Shown here in pieces: positions 1-6,856 of a DNA stretch of 64,000 nt. The translations under genes were made by a program, and so were the position numbers. How positions within the stretch are numbered: position 1 is the stretch's first letter; each line of letters starts with the position of its first letter. This DNA comes from Cellulomonas chengniuliangii (GTDB lineage: Bacteria; Actinomycetota; Actinomycetes; Actinomycetales; Cellulomonadaceae), in contig NZ_CP101988.1 of assembly GCF_024508335.1 (NCBI RefSeq), positions 372,001 to 436,000 of the forward strand. Direction: 5' to 3'. A model generated the notes under the pieces. It ran no database searches and was not told where the DNA came from. It saw nothing but the letters and a program-made list of their open reading frames with translations.

Positions 1-1
1 G

Positions 2-1132
2 GACCTCGACCCCGACCGTCCGGTGTCGTCACTGACCGTGGGCGACCGCCAGATGGTCGAGATCGCCCGGGCGCTGTCACGCGAGTTCGACGTGCTGATC
101 ATGGACGAGCCCACCGCGGCGCTCAACGGCGCCGAGATCACCCGGCTGCACGGGATCGTGAGCCGGCTCGCCGCGCAGGGCAAGGCGATCGTCTACGTCT
201 CGCACCACCTCGATGAGATCTTCACGATCTGTCATGACGTCGCTGTGCTGCGCGACGGCGAGCTGGTCGCCCAGGCGCCCACCGGCGAGCTCGACGAGCC
301 CCGCCTCGTCGAGCACATGCTGGGCCGCAAGCCGCAGGCGTACGAGCGGGCGAGCGGCTCCGAGGCGGCGGGGGCCGAGGTGCGGCTGCAGGTCACCGAC
401 CTCAAGGTCCCCGGCGTGGCGTCGCCCTTCACCCTGTCCGTCCGCGGCGGGGAGATCGTCGGGCTCGCGGGCCTGGTGGGCTCCGGCCGCACCGAGCTGA
501 CCCGGGCCCTGTTCGGCGACCTCGCCGCGCTTGGTGGCCAGGTGCACGTCGACGGCCGTCCCGTGAGGCTGCGCAACAGCCGCGAGGCCGTCCGCAACGG
601 CGTGTTCATGCTCAGCGAGGACCGCAAGGGCGAGGGCATCCTGCCTCACCTGGACGTCACCGAGAACGCGATGGTCTCGCGTGACCGCTCGGGGCTGCCG
701 CTGCTGCAGCGCCTGCTGCCGATGGCCCGCGACGAGCGCGCCAACTTCAGCAAGCTCCGCGAGGACATGCGCATCCGCGTGCCGCACGGACGCCAGCTGA
801 TCGGCAACCTCTCGGGCGGCAACCAGCAGAAGGTCCTGCTCGGCCGTGCTCTGCTGTCCGGCTGCTCGGTGCTGCTGCTCAACGAGCCCACCCGAGGCGT
901 CGACGTCGGCGCGAAGGTCGACATCTACCAGCTCATCAAGCAGCTCGCCGACGCGGGGGTCGCCGTTGTCGTGTCGAGCTCCGACGCGCCCGAGCTCGCC
1001 GCGATCGCCGACCGGTGCAGCGTGTACTTCGCCGGGCGACAGGTCGCCGAGCTGCACGGCCGCGACGTGACCGAGGACAACATCGTCAGTGCGTCCGTCG
1101 GCCAGACCGCGCAGGAGGCCCCCCATGTCTGA
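2..1132 (+). CDS. Sugar ABC transporter ATP-binding protein (RbsA/XylG type), 5'-truncated
   Basis: This is the cytoplasmic energising subunit of a CUT2-type sugar importer, cut at its 5' end by the window edge. RbsA-type proteins have two fused nucleotide-binding domains. What remains of the first shows its signature region (LTVGDRQMVEIARAL) and Walker B (VLIMDEPTAAL). The second is complete: a Walker A of the GLVGSGRTEL form usual in this family, signature LSGGNQQKVLLGRAL, and Walker B VLLLNEPTRGVDVG, where Asn replaces the more common Asp. The stop overlaps the downstream permease start by 8 bp, and two permeases plus a DUF4432 protein follow with overlapping junctions, so this is one operon. 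The substrate cannot be read from sequence; ribose-like or other pentose/hexose is possible. The periplasmic-type binding protein is not in the window and probably lies upstream. Confidence 0.93.
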   Translation, partial: DLDPDRPVSSLTVGDRQMVEIARALSREFDVLIMDEPTAALNGAEITRLHGIVSRLAAQGKAIVYVSHHLDEIFTICHDVAVLRDGELVAQAPTGELDEPRLVEHMLGRKPQAYERASGSEAAGAEVRLQVTDLKVPGVASPFTLSVRGGEIVGLAGLVGSGRTELTRALFGDLAALGGQVHVDGRPVRLRNSREAVRNGVFMLSEDRKGEGILPHLDVTENAMVSRDRSGLPLLQRLLPMARDERANFSKLREDMRIRVPHGRQLIGNLSGGNQQKVLLGRALLSGCSVLLLNEPTRGVDVGAKVDIYQLIKQLADAGVAVVVSSSDAPELAAIADRCSVYFAGRQVAELHGRDVTEDNIVSASVGQTAQEAPHV

Positions 1133-2177
1133 GACCACCGTCAACCCGGTCGACCCGACCACCACCGCAGCGCTCGTCGCCGACGAGCGCGCCCGGTCCG
1201 CCGAGCGGGCCCGCCGCGCGGACTCCCGCCGGCGCCTGATGCAGAACGCCGGCGTCGTCATCCCCTTCTTGCTCGTGCTGGTCGCGGGGCTCGCTGTGGT
1301 GCCGAACTTCGCCTCCTCCTCGAATGTCACCAACATGCTGGTGAACGCCGCGATCCTCGCGATCGTCGGGTACGGCATGACCCTCGTGATCGCGGTGCGC
1401 GGCATCGACCTGTCCGTCGGCTCGGCGCAGGCGCTGGCCGCCTGCATCGCCGCGGCCGCGGTCAACTCCGCGGGCCCGCTGGTCGGGGCGATCGTCGGCG
1501 TGGCGGTGGGCGCGGGGCTTGGACTCGTCAACGGCCTCCTGGTCACCCAGCTCCGGGTGCCCGGCTTCGTCGCGACGCTCAGCACCATGAGCGTGTTCCG
1601 GGGCCTCGTGCTGCTGTTCACCGGCGGCGCCCCGATCATGATCGCCTCGGGCGGCTTCAAGTCAGTCGCGACCAGCTCCGTGCTGGGGATTCCGATGCCG
1701 TTCCTGGTGGCGGCCCTGCTCGGCGTCGGCATGTGGTTCGTGCTGGACCGCATGCGCTTTGGCAAGCACGTCGTGGCCGTGGGCGGCAGCCCCGAGGCGG
1801 CGGTCGACACCGGCATCAGCGTGAACCGCGTGCTCCTGACGGCCTACCTGGTCGCCGGCGCCTCCGCGGGCATCGGCGGGGTGCTGCTGGCCAGCCAACT
1901 GGGCGTGGTCAACGGCTCGATCGCCTCCGGGCTGGAGCTCCAGGCCATCGCGATCGTCGTGCTCGGCGGCACCAGCATGGCCGGCGGCCGGCCGCGCATC
2001 GTGGGCACGTTCATCGCGGCGCTGCTGCTGACGATGATCAACTCCGGCCTCAACCTGCTCAACGTCCCGTCGTTCTACCAGTACGTCGCGCTCGGCGCCC
2101 TCCTCGTGTTCGCGCTCAGCATCGACGGCGCCCAGCGTGCCGCAGTCCGCCGCATGCTCGAAGGGAGGCTCTCGTGA
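1125..2177 (+). CDS. Sugar ABC transporter permease (RbsC family), first of two
   Basis: Integral membrane permease of the branched-chain amino acid/sugar type (BPD_transp_2) that forms the channel of the sugar importer. About 350 residues. A charged Arg-rich N-terminal segment of about 45 residues precedes eight to ten hydrophobic helices. The family motif regions GIDLSVGSAQALAA and VLGGTSMAGGRPRIVG are visible; the latter is the conserved coupling-loop region. The ATG at 1125 is chosen because it follows a GGAGG-like site and gives an 8-bp overlap with the ATPase stop. It is translationally coupled to the next permease through a GTGA overlap. Two different permeases in one operon suggest a heterodimeric channel, as in some RbsC-like systems. 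Confidence 0.93.
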   Translation: MSETTVNPVDPTTTAALVADERARSAERARRADSRRRLMQNAGVVIPFLLVLVAGLAVVPNFASSSNVTNMLVNAAILAIVGYGMTLVIAVRGIDLSVGSAQALAACIAAAAVNSAGPLVGAIVGVAVGAGLGLVNGLLVTQLRVPGFVATLSTMSVFRGLVLLFTGGAPIMIASGGFKSVATSSVLGIPMPFLVAALLGVGMWFVLDRMRFGKHVVAVGGSPEAAVDTGISVNRVLLTAYLVAGASAGIGGVLLASQLGVVNGSIASGLELQAIAIVVLGGTSMAGGRPRIVGTFIAALLLTMINSGLNLLNVPSFYQYVALGALLVFALSIDGAQRAAVRRMLEGRLS

Positions 2178-3199
2178 CCACCACCGACACCGTCACCACG
2201 ACACCCGGCCCCGTGGGCCCTGCGTCCGACCAGGACGGTCCCGGCATCCGCCAGGCGCTCGTGCAGTTCGCCTCTCGGCAGTACCTCGTGGCGGTGCTCG
2301 TCGTGCTCTGCGTGGCCGTCGGGCTCGCGAAGCCCGCCTTCTGGGGCACCGGCAACCTGTCGAACGTCCTGTTCCAGGCGTCGTTCGTCGGCCTGGCCGC
2401 CTGCGGCATGACACTCCTGATCGCCGGTGGGCTGCTCGACCTGTCTGTCGGGGGCGTGATCGCCGTCAGCTCGATCGCCGTGGCGACTGTGCTGCCGCAC
2501 ACCACCATCGGTGGGGCCATCGCGCTCGCACTGCTGATCGGCGCGGTGCTGGGCCTGGTCAACGGGCTCCTCGTGACGTACGTCAAGATCGCGCCGTTCA
2601 TCGCGACGCTGGGCACGCTGTACCTGTTCTTGGGGCTCGCGTTCATCTGGACCTCCGGCAAGGTCGTGCCCATCACGTCGAGCAACTTCCGGGCGACCAC
2701 CACCGGCAAGCTCGGGTGGCTCCCGGTGCCGTTCCTGGTGTTCGTGGTGCTGGCGGTGCTCACTTTCCTGCTGCTGCAGCGCACGTACTTCGGGCGGACC
2801 GTGCGAGCGTTCGGCTCCAACGAGCGGGCCGCCGTGCTCGCGGGCCTGCCCGTCAACCGCGCCAAGGTCGTCGTGTTCGTCGTCGCCGGCGTGTGCTTCG
2901 CGCTGGCGGGGGTGTTCATGGCCGGGCGGCTCTCGTCCGCCGAGGGCAACATGGCCACCGGTTTCGAGATGAACGTGATCGCTGCGGTCGTGGTCGGCGG
3001 CACGGCGCTGCGCGGGGGCCGGGGCACGATGTTCGGCACCGTCGTGGGGTCCATCCTGTTCGCGGTGCTGGCCAACGCGCTCAACCTGCTGGGCGTCGCG
3101 TCGTACTGGCAGTACGTGCTGACCGGCGCGGTGCTCATCGCCGCCATCGCGGTCGGCGCCCGGCGGTCCTCGGCCGCCGAGGTGCGCGGAGCCGGCTGA
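2174..3199 (+). CDS. Sugar ABC transporter permease (RbsC family), second of two
   Basis: Second permease of the same importer, about 341 residues and homologous to its neighbour. Family landmarks are GGLLDLSVGGVIAVSS near residue 90 and VVGGTALRGGRGTMFG near residue 275. It starts at GTG 2174, inside the stop of the upstream permease (GTGA overlap), preceded by a strong AAGGGAGG ribosome site at 2161-2168. It ends in a TGATG overlap with the DUF4432 gene. A Thr/Ser-rich cytosolic N-terminus of about 35 residues precedes the first helix. Tight overlaps throughout imply stoichiometric co-translation with the ATPase and the first permease. Confidence 0.93.
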   Translation: MTTTDTVTTTPGPVGPASDQDGPGIRQALVQFASRQYLVAVLVVLCVAVGLAKPAFWGTGNLSNVLFQASFVGLAACGMTLLIAGGLLDLSVGGVIAVSSIAVATVLPHTTIGGAIALALLIGAVLGLVNGLLVTYVKIAPFIATLGTLYLFLGLAFIWTSGKVVPITSSNFRATTTGKLGWLPVPFLVFVVLAVLTFLLLQRTYFGRTVRAFGSNERAAVLAGLPVNRAKVVVFVVAGVCFALAGVFMAGRLSSAEGNMATGFEMNVIAAVVVGGTALRGGRGTMFGTVVGSILFAVLANALNLLGVASYWQYVLTGAVLIAAIAVGARRSSAAEVRGAG

Positions 3200-4218
3200 T
3201 GGGGTTCGGAGCGGACTCAGCCCCGATCGGCGACGACGTGCGCCGTCTCGTGGGTGCCCCCGACCAGCTCGTCTCGGTGGACCGCCTGGTCCGCGACGAG
3301 GGGCCCGGCCGGGGGGCCCCGGTGCTCGTGGTCCGCAACCCGCGGGGCATCTCGTTCGAGGTGCTGCTCGACCGGGCGCTCGACCTGGGCTGGGCTGACG
3401 CGCCCGGCCTGCCGCTGGCGTGGCGCTCTGCGCGGGGCCCTGTGGAGTCCTCGCGCCACGAGCCCGAGGGCGCGGGCTGGACCCGCACCTTCGGCGGCGG
3501 CCTCCTGAGCACGTGCGGCCTGGCCTCGACGGGGGCGCCGTCCACGGTGGACGGCACGCATCACGGGCTGCACGGCCGGGTGGGCCACGTCCCCGCCGAG
3601 AACGTGCGCTGGGGCCTGGTCCCCGATGGCGACGGCCTCGCCGTGGAGGTCACGGGCGACGTGGTCGAGACCGCCCTGGGGGCGCCGACCCTGCGCCTGC
3701 GTCGGCGCATCGTCGCCAGCACGGACCGGCCCGAGGTGCGTGTCGAGGACGTCGTCACCAACGACGGATTCGGCCCTGCCGCCCACATGTTCCGCCACCA
3801 CCTCAACCTCGGGTACCCGCTGGTCGGGCCCGGGACGGTGGTGACCGCGACAGCCGAGCCACTCGCCGAGCGTGACAAGCCTGGCGAGGAGCCGCGCGAG
3901 CTGCCGTGGGCGCTGGACCTGGGCGCCGACAGCTCCGAGCCCGAGGTGGTCCTGTACTGCGCGCCTGAGCCTGGCCCCACGGCCAGCGTCATGGTGATGT
4001 CGCCCGACGGCGCCTGGGCGCAGATCGAGCAGGGTGTCGAGGGGTGGCCGCTGCTGGTGCTGTGGCGTGACGCGAAGCCGGGCGTCAACGTCCTGGGGGT
4101 CGAGCCGTCGACGTCTCGCGACGGCGGGCGCGCTCAGGCGGAGGAGGACGGCGAGGTCGTGTGGCTGGCCCCGGGAGAGTCGCGCGGCTACACCACGGTG
4201 GTTCGCGCCGGGCGCTGA
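3199..4218 (+). CDS. DUF4432 family aldose-1-epimerase-like protein
   Basis: About 339 residues, with the layout of DUF4432, a group related to galactose mutarotase (aldose 1-epimerase). The recognisable core is the region around residues 175-215 with VEDVVTNDGFGPAAHMF and RHHLNLGYPL, where the family carries conserved His and Asn residues lining the sugar pocket. No signal peptide or membrane segment, so it is cytosolic. Its start ATG overlaps the stop of the second permease by one base (TGATG), so it is part of the sugar-uptake operon and probably interconverts or processes the imported sugar or a derivative. The exact reaction is unknown; epimerase or mutarotase activity is inferred from the family, not visible in the sequence. 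Confidence 0.85.
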   Translation: MGFGADSAPIGDDVRRLVGAPDQLVSVDRLVRDEGPGRGAPVLVVRNPRGISFEVLLDRALDLGWADAPGLPLAWRSARGPVESSRHEPEGAGWTRTFGGGLLSTCGLASTGAPSTVDGTHHGLHGRVGHVPAENVRWGLVPDGDGLAVEVTGDVVETALGAPTLRLRRRIVASTDRPEVRVEDVVTNDGFGPAAHMFRHHLNLGYPLVGPGTVVTATAEPLAERDKPGEEPRELPWALDLGADSSEPEVVLYCAPEPGPTASVMVMSPDGAWAQIEQGVEGWPLLVLWRDAKPGVNVLGVEPSTSRDGGRAQAEEDGEVVWLAPGESRGYTTVVRAGR

Positions 4219-4278
4219 TTCCCGCGCCGATGGGGTGAACATCGCTCCTGACCTGCGGGGACGCTGGACTAAGGTCCC

Positions 4279-4295
4279 ATTGACGCACCGTCAAT
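4279..4295. promoter_or_regulatory. Perfect 7-3-7 palindrome, candidate TetR operator
   Basis: ATTGACG-cac-CGTCAAT is a perfect inverted repeat with 7-bp arms in the 154-bp gap between the sugar operon and the TetR gene starting at 4373. Its size and symmetry suit a TetR dimer. The local dip in GC content (TTGAC/GTCAA) also suggests overlap with a promoter. Autoregulation of the downstream tetR-DUF5692 pair is inferred. Confidence 0.6.
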
Positions 4296-4372
4296 AGGCC
4301 CTTGGATGTCCCTGACGGCCCCCGCCCGGACCCCGGGAGAACGGCGCGGCCGCGCATGAGGGGCGGCGGATC

Positions 4373-5056
4373 GTGGGACGCACGGGCGGATCAGGCGCCA
4401 CGCGGACGGTCATGGACCCCGACGACCGGCGCGAGGCGATCATCGCCGCGGCACGGGAGCTCTTCGCCGAGCAGGGGGTCGGGCGCACGTCCATCGCGGA
4501 CGTCGCCGCCCGGGCCGGGATCACCCGCGGGCTCGTCTACCACTACCTGACCGACAAGGACACGTTGGTCGAGGTGGTCCTGGACCGGCACATCGACGAG
4601 TTCGTCGAGGACCTGCGGCGCTGGGACTCCGAGCGCGAGGTGGGCAACATCGACAAGGCGCTCGCGGACTGCGTCGCGGTGTTCCGCCGCCACCTCGGTC
4701 CCGTCGCGCCGACCGGCGCCCTGCCCCGCATCGAGGACGCCCGGCTGTACAGCCGGTTCGTCGACCGCGCCGTGCGCGCGCTCGTCGAGTGCCTGCAGGA
4801 CACCACCGTGGCGGCCTACGCCCAGCGGCACCGCATCAAGATCGACCACGTCCCCGAGACGTTCTACGTGCTGATCCACGGCCTGATCGGCCTCGCCGGG
4901 TCTGACGGGCAGGTCAGCGACCGCGTCCTGATGGACATCATCCGCCAGACCCTGCACCTCGATCCGAGCGATCCCCCCACCCCGTCCTCGCAGGGAGCGG
5001 CGTGCCCGCCCCTGCGGGATGCGCCACCCCATCCCCCCGAGCTCGAAGGCGAGTGA
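4373..5056 (+). CDS. TetR family transcriptional regulator
   Basis: About 227 residues. The N-terminal helix-turn-helix is clear (residues about 20-65: REAIIAAARELFAEQGV, then TSIADVAARAGITRGLVYHY). The C-terminal ligand-binding half is specific to the subfamily and gives no ligand. The start may be GTG 4373, behind a GGGGCGG site, or ATG 4412, which begins MDPDDRREA; the HTH is complete either way. Four bases separate its stop from the start of the DUF5692-like membrane gene, so the two are almost certainly co-transcribed. A perfect palindrome at 4279-4295 is the likely operator. The C-terminal tail is Pro-rich and probably disordered. Confidence 0.9.
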   Translation: MGRTGGSGATRTVMDPDDRREAIIAAARELFAEQGVGRTSIADVAARAGITRGLVYHYLTDKDTLVEVVLDRHIDEFVEDLRRWDSEREVGNIDKALADCVAVFRRHLGPVAPTGALPRIEDARLYSRFVDRAVRALVECLQDTTVAAYAQRHRIKIDHVPETFYVLIHGLIGLAGSDGQVSDRVLMDIIRQTLHLDPSDPPTPSSQGAACPPLRDAPPHPPELEGE

Positions 5057-5060
5057 AGCG

Positions 5061-6011
5061 ATGTTCTTGTTCGAGTCCATCCCCTGGTATTCCGCGCTGA
5101 TGTGGGTCGCGGTCGTCGTGGCGCTCATGGTCGCCAACGAGATCGCGCGATCGAGCAAGCGCGCGGCCATCGTGCTGTTCATCGTGCTGCCGGTGGTCCT
5201 CACGATCTTCGTGTGGCCGAACACCGCGGGCGAGGGGTCCAGCACCGGCAGCTGGTTCCACTGGGTCAAGGTGTACTCGGCCCTGGCGGGCTGCATCGGC
5301 TTCATGCTTCTCCGCTACTACCCGCGCATCGCACGCAACAAGTACGCGCTGATGTTCCCCGCCGCGATTCTGGCCATCAACATCCTCGAGGCCGTCATCC
5401 GCGACTTCGAGGTCACGTCGATGAACGGCATGGTCGACGGCGTGATGATGGTCGGCGGCCCGTGGAACGTCATGAACGGCATCGCGGGGCTGCTCAACCT
5501 GCTGACCATCTGCGGGTGGGCCGGCATTGTGATCAGCCAGGACAAGAAGCGCGACATGGTGTGGCCGGACATGGTCTGGTTCTGGATCATCGCGTACGAC
5601 CTGTGGAACTTCGCGTACGTCTACAACTGCGTGGGCGACCACGCGTTCTATGCCGGTGGCGCGCTGCTGGTCTCGTGCACCATCCCCGCGTTCTTCATCA
5701 AGCGCGGCGCGTGGCTGCAGCACCGCGCGCACACGCTCGCGTTCTGGATGATGTTCACGATGGCCGTGCCGGCGTTCGTCTCGGACTCGAAGTTCGCGGT
5801 CGACTCGTCGCACGACCCGAAGGCGCTGTTCGTCGTGAGCGCGATCTCCTTGGTGGTGAACGTGGCGGTGGCGGTGTACCAGGTGCGCCGCATCGTCGCC
5901 CGGCGGCTCAACCCGCTCAAGGACGAGCTCTGGACGGACCTGCCCGCGTACCAGAAGGTCGCGGCGGCCAACCCGCAGCCGAAGGCCGAGGCGGTCACGG
6001 CCGACGTCTGA
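5061..6011 (+). CDS. Multi-pass membrane protein, DUF5692-like
   Basis: About 316 residues with roughly eight hydrophobic helices. The N-terminus (FESIPWYSALMWVAVVVALM) runs straight into the first helix with no cleavable signal. The sequence resembles DUF5692 membrane proteins of unknown function; I recognise the overall pattern rather than a catalytic motif. Trp/Tyr-rich inner helices around residues 165-200 (DMVWFWIIAYDLWNFAY) could line a pore or ligand site. ATG 5061 is preferred: it sits 4 bp after the TetR stop and gives a sensible first helix. The gene ends just before a strong hairpin at 6025-6058. Pairing with a TetR regulator suggests a substrate-inducible membrane function such as transport or lipid modification, but this is inference. 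Confidence 0.75.
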   Translation: MFLFESIPWYSALMWVAVVVALMVANEIARSSKRAAIVLFIVLPVVLTIFVWPNTAGEGSSTGSWFHWVKVYSALAGCIGFMLLRYYPRIARNKYALMFPAAILAINILEAVIRDFEVTSMNGMVDGVMMVGGPWNVMNGIAGLLNLLTICGWAGIVISQDKKRDMVWPDMVWFWIIAYDLWNFAYVYNCVGDHAFYAGGALLVSCTIPAFFIKRGAWLQHRAHTLAFWMMFTMAVPAFVSDSKFAVDSSHDPKALFVVSAISLVVNVAVAVYQVRRIVARRLNPLKDELWTDLPAYQKVAAANPQPKAEAVTADV

Positions 6012-6024
6012 GCCTGACCGACGT

Positions 6025-6058
6025 GCGAAGGGGTCCGCCGCGCGGCGGGCCCCTTCGC
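6025..6058. terminator. 16-bp stem hairpin, likely bidirectional terminator
   Basis: Left arm 6025-6040 pairs with 6043-6058 through 16 positions, with one G-U type mismatch and a 2-nt loop. It lies between the converging ends of the DUF5692-like gene and the minus-strand TetR gene, with no other role evident. Confidence 0.7.
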
Positions 6059-6112
6059 GCGTCACGCCGTCTGCCGGTGGCCCCTGGGGCCGTGCGGATC
6101 GGCCGCTCCAGG

Positions 6113-6730
6113 TCAGGCGCCGGGGTCGAGATCCTGGGCGGTCGGCAGCCGGAGCGAGGCGGTGGGGATGGGGGCGCCCAACCGGGCCGCGCTGCGCAGC
6201 CCGCGCAGCACGATCGCGAGGGCGGGCTCGACAGAGGCGTCGTCCGGCATCCGGGAGCGGGCGGCGACGGCCCCGTCGAGCATCGCGATGGCCAGCATGA
6301 CGTCGGCCTCCGTCGCGTCCTCGCGGATGACGCGCGCGGCGCGGGCGCGGGTGAACGCGCTTCTGAGCAGGGCGCCGGTGCGCTGCAGCATCGACTCGAG
6401 CGGCTCCGGGGGGGCGGCGGAGGTCCGGACGGCCGTGATGAGCCCGGGCGCGTCGAGCTGCAACCCGTAGATCTCGGTCAGCAGGTGCTCGAGGAGGTCG
6501 TCGCCCGGGTAGTCGCGGGCGTACTGCTCGAGCGCGTCGACCCGCATCTCGAGCACGGAGGCGATCAGGGCCCCGCGGTCGGGGAAGTGGCGGTAGAGGG
6601 TTCCGCGGCCGACGTCGGCGCGTCGGGCGACGAGGTCCAGGGGGGCGGCGGCGCCCTCCTCGCGGAACACCTCCGCGGCGGCGGCGATGAGGCGGGCCCG
6701 GTTGCGCTGGGCGTCCCGCCGCTGGTTCAC
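6113..6730 (-). CDS. TetR family transcriptional regulator
   Basis: About 205 residues. The N-terminal HTH reads NRARLIAAAAEVFREEG, then LDLVARRADVGRGTLYRHF, typical of TetR; the C-terminal half resembles SbtR/KstR2-like effector domains only in general layout. The start is taken as GTG 6730 because a TACGCT hexamer lies exactly 6 nt upstream, as in five other genes here that look leaderless. An alternative ATG at 6763 follows AGGGG and would add 11 residues. It is divergent from the KstD-like flavoprotein gene, with near-palindromic elements in the gap, so it probably controls that gene. Confidence 0.88.
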   Translation of the reverse strand: MNQRRDAQRNRARLIAAAAEVFREEGAAAPLDLVARRADVGRGTLYRHFPDRGALIASVLEMRVDALEQYARDYPGDDLLEHLLTEIYGLQLDAPGLITAVRTSAAPPEPLESMLQRTGALLRSAFTRARAARVIREDATEADVMLAIAMLDGAVAARSRMPDDASVEPALAIVLRGLRSAARLGAPIPTASLRLPTAQDLDPGA

Positions 6731-6736
6731 CCCGTG

Positions 6737-6742
6737 AGCGTA
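6737..6742 (-). promoter_or_regulatory. -10 hexamer TACGCT of a putative leaderless promoter
   Basis: TACGCT lies exactly 6 nt before GTG 6730 of the TetR gene, with no Shine-Dalgarno in between. The identical hexamer and spacing precede the ABC exporter gene at 33348. Transcription would start at or near the initiation codon. Confidence 0.5.
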
Positions 6743-6805
6743 GCCGAGGGCAAGGCGGGACATTCGACCCCTGGCGGCGCCCGTCATGCCCCACTACGTT
6801 GAAGT

Positions 6806-6837
6806 GGACGCCGGTGTCCGGTTATCCGGTGTGTCCG
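6806..6837. promoter_or_regulatory. Repeated CCGGTGTCC elements, candidate operator for the KstD-like gene
   Basis: The gap between the divergent TetR and flavoprotein genes holds a near-palindrome GGACGCCGGTGTCC (6806-6819, 12 of 14 positions symmetric), followed by CCGGTTATCCGG and a second CCGGTGT copy. Two or more overlapping half-sites are consistent with TetR dimer binding over the promoter of the flavoprotein gene. Assignment to a specific regulator is inference. Confidence 0.35.
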
Positions 6838-6856
6838 ACTTCGAGGGAGAAGCGCG

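Noticed and set aside
77-1816. Large minus-strand frame across the sugar ATPase and permease genes.
   Set aside because: It crosses two overlapping genes with strong ABC-transporter motifs on the plus strand and encodes no recognisable domain.
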